Assembly: GCF_000374805.1 (NCBI RefSeq) | Contig: NZ_KB895335.1 | Location: forward strand, 308,046-371,894 | DNA length: 63,849 bases | Direction: 5' to 3' | From: Chitiniphilus shinanonensis DSM 23277 | Lineage (GTDB): Bacteria; Pseudomonadota; Gammaproteobacteria; Burkholderiales; Chitinibacteraceae | Part shown: positions 27,556-36,761 of the stretch, piece by piece | Position numbering within the stretch: position 1 is the first letter of the stretch | How the letters are laid out: the number at the start of each line of letters is the position of its first letter | Notes under the pieces: generated by a model | What the model saw: the letters and a program-made list of their open reading frames with translations, nothing else | What the model was told of the DNA's origin: nothing | Databases searched by the model: none | Made by a program: the position numbers and the translations under genes

Positions 27556-27980
27556 CGGCATAATCCACCATTCCAGCGGACTGCTTCCGGTGACCGCTGA
27601 ACTAAGGAATTACCTATAAGCCCAGCTTTTGTATAAAGCCAAATGGTATTAAACCATCCGATGCTTAGCTGGCCATCGAAGTAAATTCAAAAGACCGCCG
27701 ATTCACCACTGGACCCCATCTCGTAGCAGCGCAGAAGTGCATGCACTTCACACAGAACCTTGGCCCTGCCTGTGCTAGAGAAGATTTCATACAGCACAAA
27801 GCCGGGACCATGCCGACCACTTTGGCCCCATCGGGACCAGCTTGCAAACCCAGCATTTATGCGGCTAGGACCAGCGGGACCGCTCAAAAATGTGGGGACG
27901 GAGTAGTCAGGTGAGAGCACAAGAGGAAGTGGTATTAAGGTCACCCCCCCCCAATACGGGGATACGCCATCCGTTACCTA
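27556..27980. other. Gene-free tail of the island
   Basis: About 425 bp between the degenerate attC and the integrase remnant. I see no coding frame with a ribosome site or family match, no terminal inverted repeats and no insertion sequence ends; it appears to be decayed mobile DNA. Confidence 0.55.
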
Positions 27981-28286
27981 TTACTTAAAATCAGCCGGAT
28001 CGACATACCAGGATTTCTGTAAAAAGCTTAAATAGTCTGCCCACCATTGCATCATCTTTTTACGCTCAGCCATATATTCCGCTTTATGGATATATGCAGC
28101 CCGAACGCCATTCCGCTCTTGATGGCTCATTTGCCGTTCAATAGCATCTTTACTCCAATGCCCGGATTCATTCAAAGCGCTGGATGCCATAGTACGAAAC
28201 CCATGGCCGCATATCTCGGTTTTGGTGTCGTATCCCATTCGGCGCAATACGGCACCCATCATGTTTTCGCTTATTGACTCTTTACA
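27981..28286 (-). pseudogene. P4-type tyrosine integrase, C-terminal remnant
   Basis: About 100 residues remain. The frame reads SISENMMGAVLRRMGYD, then the catalytic-box segment GHGFRTMASS (H-x-x-R) and MSHQERNGVRAAYIHKAEY with the box III His and the nucleophilic Tyr, then the C-terminal tail MMQWWADYL. This is the end of a P4-like phage integrase (about 400 aa when whole). The N-terminal arm- and core-binding domains and the first catalytic Arg are absent upstream, where frames are broken. The island cannot encode its own functional integrase here. Confidence 0.85.
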
Positions 28287-28637
28287 CCGGCAATACCAGA
28301 TCGAACTGCTCGGTGAGTTGGTGGATCACCTACAGCGCTTCCTCTGCCCCTACGTCGGTAGCGAAAGGCTGAGCGCATGCGCTTCTCCCTTCCAGGCTCG
28401 CGGATGTGCCCGCGGCCAGGGCAGTGGGGCATAGACCTCTTCCACGCCCACACCTTCGGCCCAGCACGAGGATGGCTCACGGATCACTTTGGAAGCAGGC
28501 AAGGGAGCACCGCTTCGCGCTGCTGCTTGCACCTCGTTGTTGGTACCTACCCGTCACATCAAACGGATTGTTGGTACATTTTGTTTATCAAATCCGACAA
28601 ACTCAACAAAATAGCGGCATACAGCCATATTTACGGT
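28287..28637. other. Decayed region with candidate arm sites at the right end
   Basis: About 350 bp without an intact gene. Short frames are interrupted. It holds TTGTTGGTAC at 28537-28546 and 28568-28577, 60-90 bp inside the right direct repeat, matching the sites near the left end. Confidence 0.5.
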
Positions 28638-28719
28638 TCCCGTCATACCACCAGACATCCTTTCCAGGGCAACCTGGAAAGTAAAAACCCCCGACAAGTT
28701 CGCTTGCGGGGGTTTTTTC
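28638..28719 (+). repeat. attR-side direct repeat
   Basis: 82-bp copy of 23013-23095 lacking one G after CGTCATA. It contains only the final part of tRNA-Met, so no second tRNA is formed, and a full copy of the terminator hairpin. Confidence 0.92.
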
Positions 28720-28858
28720 ATTGCGTCTGGAGTTCGCGCTCCGCGGATGGTCGCCCTTGTACCACCAGACCCGATACACCACCTGTCCCGATGCTGGCAT
28801 CGCGCGCCCCGGCAATGCCATGATGCCGCCTTCGATCCATTGCCATCTCTGCGCAGCC

Positions 28859-29245
28859 ATGAAACTCCGCGTGGTGCTCGTCGTCGCCGTCATCGCAGGC
28901 ATGGTGCTTGAGGTGTTAGCGCCGAGCACGACCTCATCCCTTCAGCCGCCGCTGGGTTGGCGCGATCTGCTATTCGTCTTCTTCGGCAGCGCCATCGGTA
29001 TATCGCTGGTCCTCGGCTTTCAGGCGGTGCTCAGGAACGGAAAGTCGCTCCGCTGGGGCTGGTATTTCTTTGCCATCAGCACCGCGTTCCTTTTGGGCGC
29101 GGGCCTATCGGGCATTGCCATTGCGCTCGCCTCGAAAACGCTTCAGCCAGCCTCGTTCCTGTGCCTTGCGTTGGCATGCGGCATGTCAGGCACTCTGGCG
29201 GCGCTCAAGGCAGTTTTCCCCGGCCGATTCCAGGATGCCGCCTGA
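28859..29245 (+). CDS. Small four-helix inner membrane protein
   Basis: 128 aa from ATG 28859; upstream in-frame codons run back into the att repeat and were excluded. Four hydrophobic segments are visible: residues about 4-21, 36-58, 68-94 and 98-118. No motif or family is recognised. It is the first host gene after the island and reads toward a convergent LysR gene. Function unknown. Confidence 0.6.
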   Translation: MKLRVVLVVAVIAGMVLEVLAPSTTSSLQPPLGWRDLLFVFFGSAIGISLVLGFQAVLRNGKSLRWGWYFFAISTAFLLGAGLSGIAIALASKTLQPASFLCLALACGMSGTLAALKAVFPGRFQDAA

Positions 29246-29305
29246 CGCTTCCCGCGCAGCTCGCCTGCCGTCGTCCCTCTCCGCGCCACTCGGGGCCGCT
29301 TCACC

Positions 29306-30217
29306 CTAATCCTCGTTCAACGCCTCGAAGCGCGCGGCCAGGTAGTCCACCAGCGCCCGCACCGACGGCAGCAGGCCGCGCCGCGACGGGAACACGGCGT
29401 GGATGATTTCACGCCGCGGTGCCCACTCGGGTAGCAGCTTAACCAGGGTGCCGGCGGCCAGTTGCTCGCGCACCATCATCTCGGGCATCTGCACCACGCC
29501 GACGCCGGCGATAGCGGCGAAGCGCAGCGCCAGCATGTCGGTGGTGACCAAGCGCGGGGCGTGGTGGATTTCGGCCACGGCACCGTCGGGCCCGTGCAGG
29601 CGCCAGACGTGGGCCTGCTGGGGGCTGCCCAGCGCCAGGCTCGGGCAGTCGTTGAGCGCGGCCGGGACGGTGGGTCGGCCACAGCGCTCCAGCAGCGCGG
29701 GCGCCGCCACCAGGCACTGGCCGCGGTCGGAAAGCACGCGCAGCACCAGATCGCTGTCGGCCAGCGGCGGTGGCCGCACGCGGATGGCGAGATCGACGCC
29801 TTCGCCGATCAGGTCCACGCGGCGGTTGGTGGCGTCCAGGTGCACGGTCACCTTGGGATGCAGCGCCATGAAGTCGGCCAGCATCGGCCCGATATGCACT
29901 TGCAGCAGCGCCACCGGACAGCTCATGCGCACCACGCCGCTGGGCTGGGCGCGATTCTGGTCGATCAGCGCCTGTGCCGCTTCGGCCTCGACCAGCATCG
30001 CCTTGCAATGCTCGTAGTAGCTGCGGCCGATGTCGGTCACCGAGAAATGGCGGGTGGAACGCTGGATCAGCCGCACGCCCAGGCGCTCTTCCAGGCCGGC
30101 GATGCGCCGGCTGAGCTTGGATTTGGGTTCGCCCAGCGCCCGCCCCGCCGGGGCGAAGCCGCCGTGCTCGACCACCTGCACGTAGTAGTAGAGATCGTTG
30201 AGGTCTGGCGCTGCCAT
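29306..30217 (-). CDS. LysR-family transcriptional regulator
   Basis: 303 aa. The N-terminal winged HTH (LNDLYYYVQVVEHGGFAPAG, shown as FAPAGRALGEPKSKLSRRIAGLEERLG in part) is standard for LysR, followed by the periplasmic-binding-like effector domain (GVVRMSCPVALL, GVGVVQMPEMMV). Divergent from the pirin gene with a 111-bp shared region containing TGGAAC ... GTTCCA; it probably controls pirin and the following hydrolase. The PPVAL-type relatives include regulators of pirin genes, but the inducer is unknown. Confidence 0.92.
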   Translation of the reverse strand: MAAPDLNDLYYYVQVVEHGGFAPAGRALGEPKSKLSRRIAGLEERLGVRLIQRSTRHFSVTDIGRSYYEHCKAMLVEAEAAQALIDQNRAQPSGVVRMSCPVALLQVHIGPMLADFMALHPKVTVHLDATNRRVDLIGEGVDLAIRVRPPPLADSDLVLRVLSDRGQCLVAAPALLERCGRPTVPAALNDCPSLALGSPQQAHVWRLHGPDGAVAEIHHAPRLVTTDMLALRFAAIAGVGVVQMPEMMVREQLAAGTLVKLLPEWAPRREIIHAVFPSRRGLLPSVRALVDYLAARFEALNED

Positions 30218-30228
30218 CGTTCACCAAA

Positions 30229-30275
30229 TGGAACACTGATGGCCGATATTAACGACTACACGTGAATTCGTTCCA
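30229..30275. promoter_or_regulatory. Dyad in the LysR/pirin divergent region
   Basis: TGGAAC (30229-30234) and GTTCCA (30270-30275) are inverted copies 35 bp apart, both within the 111-bp intergenic region, spacing consistent with a LysR tetramer binding two half-sites. Confidence 0.35.
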
Positions 30276-30328
30276 CCAATAAGCTTTCTCCATCGACGGC
30301 CAACCCCGCCGCCATCAAGGAGATCGCC

Positions 30329-31195
30329 ATGAAACAAGTCCTCGGTATCTACAGCGCCCCCCACGGGCACTGGGTGGGCGACGGCTTTCCGGTGCGCTCG
30401 ATGTTCTCGTACCACAGCCACGGCGCGCAGCTCAGTCCGTTCCTGCTGCTGGACTACGCCGGCCCCGCCGATTTCACGCCCACCACCCGCCGCCGCGGCG
30501 TCGGTCAGCACCCGCATCGCGGCTTCGAGACCGTGACCATCGTCTACAAGGGCGAAGTGGCGCACCGCGACTCCACCGGGCGCGGCGGCGTGATCGGTCC
30601 CGGCGACGTGCAGTGGATGACGGCCGGCGCCGGCATCCTGCACGAGGAATTCCACTCCGAGGATTTCGCGCGGCGCGGCGGCACGCTGGACATGGTGCAG
30701 CTGTGGGTGAACCTGCCGGCCAGGGACAAGATGACCGAGCCGGGCTACCAGCCGATCCGCGATGCCGAGATCCCGCGGGTGGCGCTGCCTGGTGAAGCGG
30801 GCACGGTGCGGGTGATCGCGGGCGATTACGCCGGCCACGCCGGCCCGGCGCGCACCTTTTCACCGATGCACGTCTGGGATCTGCAACTGCGCGGCGGTCA
30901 TCTGACCGACTGGCGCGTGCCGGAGGGCTGGCACAGCGCGCTGGTGGTGCTCAAGGGCACGGTTGAGGTGAACGGCCAGGCCATCGCCCGCGAAGCGCAA
31001 CTGGTGGTGCTCGACCCCGCCGACGGCGAATTCACGCTGGAGGCCGCCGGCGACGCCAGCGTGCTGTTGCTGAGCGGCGAGCCGATCGACGAGCCCATCG
31101 TCGGCCACGGCCCGTTCGTGATGAACAGCGAACAGCAGATCGCCGAGGCCATCGACGACTTCAACAGCGGCCGCTTCGGTCGCATCGATCGCTGA
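30329..31195 (+). CDS. Pirin family protein
   Basis: 288 aa bicupin. The N-terminal cupin carries the iron-binding motif GQHPHRGFETVTIVYKGEV (two His) with a third His/Glu in GAGILHEE; the C-terminal cupin begins about residue 185. Some bacterial pirins (YhhW) oxidise quercetin, others bind regulators or enzymes; the role here is open. An AAGGAG ribosome site precedes ATG 30329. Divergent from the LysR gene, which likely regulates it. Confidence 0.9.
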   Translation: MKQVLGIYSAPHGHWVGDGFPVRSMFSYHSHGAQLSPFLLLDYAGPADFTPTTRRRGVGQHPHRGFETVTIVYKGEVAHRDSTGRGGVIGPGDVQWMTAGAGILHEEFHSEDFARRGGTLDMVQLWVNLPARDKMTEPGYQPIRDAEIPRVALPGEAGTVRVIAGDYAGHAGPARTFSPMHVWDLQLRGGHLTDWRVPEGWHSALVVLKGTVEVNGQAIAREAQLVVLDPADGEFTLEAAGDASVLLLSGEPIDEPIVGHGPFVMNSEQQIAEAIDDFNSGRFGRIDR

Positions 31196-31285
31196 GCCCG
31201 CCTTGCCCCGGCCACCCGCCGGGGCGGGCGATCCGGCGCTACCGCCCCACCGGGCGTTTTCCAATCCCCACGAAGGAGCAAGCCC

Positions 31286-31330
31286 TTGACCCGACCACAC
31301 GTCCATTTCCACACGCGCCGAAAAAGCTGA
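31286..31330 (+). CDS. Possible 14-codon peptide between pirin and the hydrolase
   Basis: AAGGAG at 31273-31278 is well placed before TTG 31286; the frame reads [13 protein letters not shown] and stops at 31328-31330. It may be a leader peptide or the residue of a deleted gene. Only the ribosome site supports it. Confidence 0.2.
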   Translation: MTRPHVHFHTRRKS

Positions 31331-31418
31331 AGCGCCTCACCGCCCGGCCGTGCCAACAGCCCGCCGGCCGCATGCCGGCCCCATTCCAGTCACCACCCAA
31401 CCGACACGGAGCACCATC

Positions 31419-32105
31419 ATGAATCTGCCCAACACCATCGCCAACTTCAACGGCGCCAAGCCCGTCATCGACCCCGACGACGCGGTGATGCTGCTGATCG
31501 ACCACCAGAGCGGCCTGTTCCAGACCGTGAAAGACATGCCGATGACCGAGCTGCGCGCCAACGTCACCACGCTGGCCAAGGTGGCCACGCTGGCCGGGAT
31601 CCCGGTCATCACCACCGCCTCGGTGCCGCAGGGCCCCAACGGCCCGCTGATTCCCGAGGTCCATCGCTATGCGCCGCATGCGCAGTACGTGGCGCGCAAG
31701 GGCGAGATCAACGCCTGGGACAACCCGGACTTCGTCGCGGCGGTGAAAGCCACCGGCCGCAATACGCTGATCATCGCCGGCACCATCACCAGCGTGTGCA
31801 TGGCGTTTCCCAGCATCAGCGCGGCCTATGACGGCTACAAGGTCTTCGCGGTGATCGACGCCTCGGGCACCTATTCCAAGATGGCCCAGGAGATCACCCT
31901 GGCGCGCGTGGTCCAGGCCGGCGTGGTGCCGATCGACACCGCCGCCGTCTGCTCCGAGGTGCAGAAGACCTGGAACCGCGACGACGCGCTGCAATGGGCC
32001 GAGGCCTACAGCGCCGTGTTCCCGCCATACCAGCTGCTGATCGAGAGCTACGCCAAGGCGCAGCAGGTGGCGATCGATCAGGAGGCGCTGGATTCGGCGC
32101 GCTGA
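31419..32105 (+). CDS. Isochorismatase-family hydrolase (YcaC-like)
   Basis: 228 aa from ATG 31419 with ACGGAG upstream. Cysteine hydrolase fold: catalytic Asp in LLIDHQSGL (about residue 27), Lys in [10 protein letters not shown], and Cys in [11 protein letters not shown] (about residue 128). This matches the YcaC-like subgroup, octameric amidase-like enzymes with unknown physiological substrate. The pirin-hydrolase pair is common in LysR-controlled loci. Confidence 0.88.
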   Translation: MNLPNTIANFNGAKPVIDPDDAVMLLIDHQSGLFQTVKDMPMTELRANVTTLAKVATLAGIPVITTASVPQGPNGPLIPEVHRYAPHAQYVARKGEINAWDNPDFVAAVKATGRNTLIIAGTITSVCMAFPSISAAYDGYKVFAVIDASGTYSKMAQEITLARVVQAGVVPIDTAAVCSEVQKTWNRDDALQWAEAYSAVFPPYQLLIESYAKAQQVAIDQEALDSAR

Positions 32106-32139
32106 TCCCGCGTCATCCTGTTCAACATCGCTTCACCCG

Positions 32140-32164
32140 AAAGGCGCCCTCGTGGCGCCTTTTC
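32140..32164 (+). terminator. Rho-independent terminator after the hydrolase gene
   Basis: AAAGGCGCC (32140-32148) pairs with GGCGCCTTT (32154-32162), followed by TCT; 34 bases after the stop codon. Confidence 0.8.
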
Positions 32165-32264
32165 TCGCATGACGATGCCATCCGCCCGGCGCCTGGCGAT
32201 ACCGTCTTGGTATCGCCCGCGTCACGGTCTAGCCTTCGCTTATCACGACCACCGGAGACGAAAC

Positions 32265-32531
32265 ATGGGCTGGATCATCGCCATTCTGGTCGGCGCACTG
32301 ATCGGCTGGATCGCCAGCAAGATCATGGGCACCGACTCGCAACAAGGCGCCATCGCCAACATCCTGGTCGGCATCGTCGGCTCGGCGCTGGGCAGCTGGC
32401 TGTTCGGCAGCGTGCTGGGCATCGGCGCGGCCGGGGCCGCCGGGGGCTTCTCGCTGGCCGGGCTCACCTTCGGCGTGCTGGGCGCGGTGGTGCTGATCTT
32501 CGTGCTGAAGCTGCTCGGCATCTTCAAATGA
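32265..32531 (+). CDS. GlsB/YeaQ/YmgE-family membrane protein
   Basis: 88 aa from ATG 32265 with GGAG 7 bases upstream. Three glycine-rich transmembrane segments; the opening MGWIIAILVGALIGWIAS and the central GIVGSALGSWLFG are the signature of this transglycosylase-associated (YeaQ) family, small inner-membrane proteins often stress induced. Biochemical function is unknown. Confidence 0.9.
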   Translation: MGWIIAILVGALIGWIASKIMGTDSQQGAIANILVGIVGSALGSWLFGSVLGIGAAGAAGGFSLAGLTFGVLGAVVLIFVLKLLGIFK

Positions 32532-32539
32532 TCTGTACC

Positions 32540-32565
32540 GGCGGATCGCCCGGCAGCGATCCGCC
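32540..32565 (+). terminator. Hairpin after the YeaQ-like gene
   Basis: GGCGGATCGC (32540-32549) and GCGATCCGCC (32556-32565) form a perfect 10-bp stem 9 bases past the stop. No U tract follows, so termination strength is uncertain. Confidence 0.5.
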
Positions 32566-32642
32566 GCCACCGCCGCCCACGGCGCTTTCAAAGCCGGCTG
32601 CGCGTTGTTACCATTGCGCGTTTGAACCTCGGGCGGACCACT

Positions 32643-33005
32643 ATGCATAAGTGCTTGTTTTCGCTGATGCTTGTCGCAAGCGCGACCGCATACGCGCAAC
32701 GCCTGCTGCCCCCGCAAGGGCAATTGGGCGAGTTGAAGGCCTACAGCCCCGCGGCGGTGAAGATCGACAGCAAGCAGTACGTGGCCGCGCCTGGGCTACG
32801 CGTCTACAGCACGCAGAACACGCTGCTGATGCCGGGCTCGGTGCCGCAGAAGGCCAATGTCTGGTACCAGCTGGAGTCGAACACCGGCTTCATCTGGCGC
32901 ATCTGGATCCTGGACGAACAGGAATACAAGACCCTGAAAGCCCAGGCCCGGCCGACCCCGACGCCGCGCCCCACGCCGACCCCGACGGCCACCCCCACGA
33001 CCTGA
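32643..33005 (+). CDS. Exported small protein with Pro/Thr-rich tail
   Basis: 120 aa from ATG 32643. Residues 1-18 are a signal peptide ([18 protein letters not shown], cleavage after AYA). The body ([25 protein letters not shown]) is about 80 residues and the C-terminus is a low-complexity [16 protein letters not shown] segment. No family is recognised; probably periplasmic. It ends 20 bases before miaB and may share its transcript. Confidence 0.7.
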   Translation: MHKCLFSLMLVASATAYAQRLLPPQGQLGELKAYSPAAVKIDSKQYVAAPGLRVYSTQNTLLMPGSVPQKANVWYQLESNTGFIWRIWILDEQEYKTLKAQARPTPTPRPTPTPTATPTT

Positions 33006-33025
33006 AGCGATACCCGAAACACCCC

Positions 33026-34378
33026 ATGAGCAAGAAAGTATTCATCAAGACCTTCGGCTGCCAGATGAACGAGTACGACTCGGACAAGATGGCGGATCTG
33101 CTGCACGCCACCGAGGGCCTGACCAAGACCGACAATCCCGAAGACGCCGACGTCATCCTGTTCAACACCTGTTCGGTGCGCGAGAAGGCGCAGGAGAAGG
33201 TGTTCTCCGACCTGGGCCGGGTGCGCGAGCTGAAGCAGAAGAACCCGGCGCTGGTGATCGGCGTGGGCGGCTGCGTCGCCAGCCAGGAAGGCGCCGAGAT
33301 CGTCAAGCGCGCGCCCTACGTGGACGTGGTGTTCGGCCCGCAGACGCTGCACCGCCTGCCCGAGCTGATCGCCAGAAAGCGCGAAACCGGCAGCGCCCAG
33401 GTGGACATTTCCTTCCCGGAGATCGAGAAGTTCGACCACCTGCCGCCGGCGCGGGTGGAAGGCGCCACCGCCTTCGTCTCGATCATGGAAGGCTGCTCCA
33501 AGTTCTGTAGTTTCTGCATCGTGCCGTACACCCGCGGCCAGGAAGTGAGCCGACCGTTCGAGGACGTGCTGGCCGAAGTGGCCGACCTGGCGCAGCAGGG
33601 CGTGAAGGAAGTGACGCTGCTGGGACAGAACGTCAACGCCTATCGCGGCCGGATGCTCGACGGCGACGAGCACGACATCGCCGACTTCGCCATGCTGCTG
33701 GAGTACGTGCACGAGATTCCCGGCATCGAGCGCATCCGCTACACCACCAGCCATCCCAAGGAAGTGACGCAGCGCCTGATCGACTGCTACCGCAAGCTGC
33801 CCAAGCTGGTGTCGCACCTGCACCTGCCGGTGCAATCCGGCTCCGACCGCACGCTGGTGGCGATGAAGCGCGGCTACACCACGCTGGAATACAAGAGCCT
33901 GGTGCGCAAACTGCGCGAAGCGCGCCCCGACATCTGCCTGTCGTCCGACTTCATCGTCGGCTTCCCCGGCGAGAGCGACGACGACTTCGAACGCACCATG
34001 AAGCTGATCGACGACGTGGGCTTCGACGCCAGCTTCAGCTTCATCTACAGCATGCGCCCCGGCACCCCGGCGGCCGATCTGCCGGACGATGTCGCGCCCG
34101 ACCTGAAGACCCGCCGCCTGATGCGCCTGCAAGCGCGCATCGAGGAGCTGGCGCAGCAGGTGAACCGCGACATGGTCGGCACCGTGCAACGGGTGCTGGT
34201 CGAGGGCCACGCGCGCAAGAACGCGCAGGAACTGGCGGGCCGCACCGACAACAACCGTATCGTCAATTTCGAGGGGCCGGTGCGTCTGATCAACCAGTTC
34301 GCCGAGGTGATGATCACCGAGGCACTGCCACACAGCCTGCGCGGCCGCATCGTCACCCGCGAAACCGTCGCCGCCTAG
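33026..34378 (+). CDS. miaB: tRNA-2-methylthio-N6-dimethylallyladenosine synthase
   Basis: 450 aa radical-SAM methylthiotransferase that adds a methylthio group to i6A37 of tRNAs. N-terminal UPF0004 domain with three cluster-binding Cys ([22 protein letters not shown]); radical SAM motif [16 protein letters not shown] (C-x3-C-x2-C) about residues 155-170; C-terminal TRAM domain ([21 protein letters not shown] in part). ATG 33026 gives the standard [15 protein letters not shown] start; longer frames run through the preceding gene. Confidence 0.97.
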   Translation: MSKKVFIKTFGCQMNEYDSDKMADLLHATEGLTKTDNPEDADVILFNTCSVREKAQEKVFSDLGRVRELKQKNPALVIGVGGCVASQEGAEIVKRAPYVDVVFGPQTLHRLPELIARKRETGSAQVDISFPEIEKFDHLPPARVEGATAFVSIMEGCSKFCSFCIVPYTRGQEVSRPFEDVLAEVADLAQQGVKEVTLLGQNVNAYRGRMLDGDEHDIADFAMLLEYVHEIPGIERIRYTTSHPKEVTQRLIDCYRKLPKLVSHLHLPVQSGSDRTLVAMKRGYTTLEYKSLVRKLREARPDICLSSDFIVGFPGESDDDFERTMKLIDDVGFDASFSFIYSMRPGTPAADLPDDVAPDLKTRRLMRLQARIEELAQQVNRDMVGTVQRVLVEGHARKNAQELAGRTDNNRIVNFEGPVRLINQFAEVMITEALPHSLRGRIVTRETVAA

Positions 34379-34501
34379 GCAGGATGGCCGATCCGACACG
34401 ATCACGCGGCCGCAGCACATCAGGGCGAATCGACCACCGGGATGGTGGTCGAGCCGGCACCGTACCCCCACCGTTTTCGAGCCCTTGCTGAAGGAACCCC
34501 A

Positions 34502-35140
34502 ATGGCCAACAAAGGTTATTCCCAAGCCACCGTGGCACCGCTGACCGACACCGAGCTGGACGAACTGGCGGCCTTCCTCGATTCGGACGCCACGCCTGAG
34601 GAATGCATGGATCTTTCGATGCTGCACGGCTACCTCACCGCGCTGCTGATCTCGCCCGATGAGCCGCTGCCCGACACCTGGCTGCCACCGGTGTGGGGCG
34701 ACGGCAGCCAGCGCCCGCGCTTCGACTCGCCGGCGCAACAGACCCATATCGAGGATCTGGTGCTGCGCCTGTACAACCAGTTGTCCGACGAGCTTTCGGC
34801 CGAGCCGCCCGCGTTCACGCCGATGGTGTACGTGGACGAGGACAGCGGTACCGACATCGCGCAGCAGTGGTGCTATGGCTTCATGCTCGGCACCTCGCTC
34901 GACCCGGACAGCTGGCAGCCGCTGCTGGAAGACGAGGACGGCATCGAGCTGATCGGCCCGATCCTCGACTGCGCCGACGAGGAATCCCGCGCCGACATGG
35001 AGGCCGAGGGCGAGAATCTGGTGCAGTTCGAGCACCAGTTGGCCGCCGCACTGCCGGAGTTGATCCCCACCATCCGCGACTACTGGCGCCAGCGGGCCGA
35101 ACACGCGGCCAAGCCCGCGCGCCCCGGCCGCCGTCACTGA
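34502..35140 (+). CDS. UPF0149 (YecA/YgfB-like) family protein
   Basis: 212 aa from ATG 34502 with AAGGAA upstream. The conserved LSMLHGYLTALLISPDEPLPDTWLPPVWG region, read as HGYLTALLISP plus WLPPVWG, and WCYGFMLG define UPF0149. Highly acidic. No C-terminal SEC-C zinc motif is present (the tail is PARPGRRH), so it resembles the YgfB branch. Function unknown. It ends 4 bases before the EamA-like gene. Confidence 0.88.
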   Translation: MANKGYSQATVAPLTDTELDELAAFLDSDATPEECMDLSMLHGYLTALLISPDEPLPDTWLPPVWGDGSQRPRFDSPAQQTHIEDLVLRLYNQLSDELSAEPPAFTPMVYVDEDSGTDIAQQWCYGFMLGTSLDPDSWQPLLEDEDGIELIGPILDCADEESRADMEAEGENLVQFEHQLAAALPELIPTIRDYWRQRAEHAAKPARPGRRH

Positions 35141-35144
35141 CCAC

Positions 35145-35567
35145 GTGGAAAGCTGGATCGTCTACGCCCTGCTTTCTGCCGGCTTTGCCGGCGTGGTGGG
35201 CGTGACCGCCAAGGCCGGCATGGGCCAGATCAGCGGCGATCTGGCGCTGGCGATCCGCACCGCGGTGATCTTCGCCCTGGTCGCCGTGCACACGCTGGCC
35301 GGGCGCTACTACGCGGAGGCCCCGCGCCTGAGCGGCCGCGACTGGGGGCTGCTGGCGTTCTCCGGCGCGGCCACCATGCTGTCCTGGCTGTGCTACTACC
35401 GCGCGGTCAAACTGGGGCCGGTGTCCGGCGTGGCGCTGCTGGACAAGGGCAGCGTGCTGATCACGGTACTGCTGGCGGTATGGTTGCTGGGCGAACCGCT
35501 CACCTGGCGCCTGGCATTGGGCGGTGGTTTGATCGTGGCCGGCTTCCTGGTGCTGACGCTGAAGTAG
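35145..35567 (+). CDS. Half-size EamA-family transporter
   Basis: 140 aa with GTG start 35145, four bases after the UPF0149 stop. Five hydrophobic segments (about residues 4-22, 33-52, 66-86, 92-112, 120-138) form a single EamA/DMT domain, half of the usual ten-helix duplicated transporter. Such single-domain members presumably act as homodimers like EmrE-type proteins. Substrate unknown. Confidence 0.85.
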   Translation: MESWIVYALLSAGFAGVVGVTAKAGMGQISGDLALAIRTAVIFALVAVHTLAGRYYAEAPRLSGRDWGLLAFSGAATMLSWLCYYRAVKLGPVSGVALLDKGSVLITVLLAVWLLGEPLTWRLALGGGLIVAGFLVLTLK

Positions 35568-35741
35568 ACTTTCGGGCTCTCGGAGCGATCGACAAACCCC
35601 GCACAGCGGCTCCGGCCAGGCGTGCGAACGCAGACAAGGCGCATGGCACGCGAGGCCCGGCGCCCCCGTACGACGCAACCAGAAGGTTTTGTCAGCCGCT
35701 CCTTCAGGCCATGACCTCTTTGATCTTTTGAAGGCAATATT

Positions 35742-36761
35742 TTGCACAACGACACCATCTCCTTCCTGCCCGCCGACAATACCCGGCTGGCCAACCTGTG
35801 CGGTCCGCTCGACGAGAACATCCGCCAGATCGAAACCGCGCTGGACGTGAACATCGCCCGGCGCGACGCGCATTTCCGCGTCAGCGGCAGCCCCAGGCAG
35901 ATTCAGCTGGCGCTGGACGCGCTGGAGTACTTCTACAACGAAGCGCACGACCCGCTGGACATCGACGACATCCAGCTCGGCGTGATCGAATTGACGCGCG
36001 GGCCGGACGAAGAACCGACCGATCCCGATTCGCCGGTGCTGCGCACCAAGCGCGCCGACCTGCGTGGCCGCACTCCGCGCCAGACGCAGTACATCAAGGC
36101 GGTGATGGAACACGACATCACCTTCGGCATCGGCCCGGCCGGTACCGGCAAGACCTACCTGGCGGTGGCTTGCGCCGTGGATGCGCTGGAGCGCGACACG
36201 GTGAAGCGGCTGGTGCTGGTGCGCCCGGCGGTCGAGGCCGGCGAGAAGCTCGGCTTCCTGCCCGGCGATCTGGTGCAGAAGGTGGACCCGTACCTGCGCC
36301 CGCTGTACGACGCGCTGTACGACCTGATGGGCTTCGACAAGGTCACCCGCCTGTTCGAGAAGGGCATCATCGAGATCGCTCCGCTGGCCTTCATGCGCGG
36401 TCGCACCCTCAACCATTCGTTCGTGATCCTGGACGAGGCGCAGAACAGCTCGCCCGAGCAGATGAAGATGTTCCTCACCCGGATCGGCTTCGGTTCCAAG
36501 GCGGTGATCACCGGCGACCCGACGCAGATCGACCTGCCGAAGAACCAGAAATCCGGGCTGGTCGACGCCCAGGAAGTGCTGGCCGACGTGCGCGGCATCG
36601 CGCTGCACTACTTCACCAGCGCCGACGTGGTGCGCCACCCGCTGGTGCAGAAGATCGTCGATGCCTACGACCGCAAGGCGCGCGAGCGCGATGTGGAAAG
36701 TGAGCGCAAGCGCGCCGAACGCGAGGCGCAGAAACGCGCCGAAGGCGGCCACGCAGCATGA
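35742..36761 (+). CDS. ybeZ: PhoH-like ATPase (YbeZ)
   Basis: 339 aa with TTG start 35742 (AAGG seven bases upstream). P-loop [12 protein letters not shown] about residues 128-140 and Walker [12 protein letters not shown] about 225; the N-terminal 100 residues are the KH-like region seen in PhoH. It is a cytoplasmic RNA-related NTPase that works with the YbeY endonuclease, whose gene overlaps it by ATGA. The gene pair plus ybeX and lnt is a widely conserved cluster. Confidence 0.93.
   Translation: MHNDTISFLPADNTRLANLCGPLDENIRQIETALDVNIARRDAHFRVSGSPRQIQLALDALEYFYNEAHDPLDIDDIQLGVIELTRGPDEEPTDPDSPVLRTKRADLRGRTPRQTQYIKAVMEHDITFGIGPAGTGKTYLAVACAVDALERDTVKRLVLVRPAVEAGEKLGFLPGDLVQKVDPYLRPLYDALYDLMGFDKVTRLFEKGIIEIAPLAFMRGRTLNHSFVILDEAQNSSPEQMKMFLTRIGFGSKAVITGDPTQIDLPKNQKSGLVDAQEVLADVRGIALHYFTSADVVRHPLVQKIVDAYDRKARERDVESERKRAEREAQKRAEGGHAA

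Larger units (their letters stand above)
23013..28719. mobile_element. Integrated genomic island at tRNA-Met carrying a gene-cassette array
   Basis: A 5.7-kb insert flanked by the 82/83-bp direct repeats. It holds two AlpA-like HTH genes next to the tRNA, three cassettes with attC-like sites (24476-about 27555) and the C-terminal remnant of a P4-type tyrosine integrase next to the right repeat. The cassette genes are much lower in G+C than the host. With the integrase truncated the island is probably no longer self-mobile. Candidate arm sites TTGTTGGTAC occur just inside both ends. Confidence 0.88.

Noticed and set aside
27556-27980. Insertion sequence between the last cassette and the integrase remnant
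   Set aside because: No terminal inverted repeats, target duplication or transposase motif could be seen.
28721-28858. Longer start for the small membrane protein reaching into the right att repeat
   Set aside because: The added 46 residues derive partly from the repeat and lack a ribosome site; ATG 28859 begins directly with a membrane helix.
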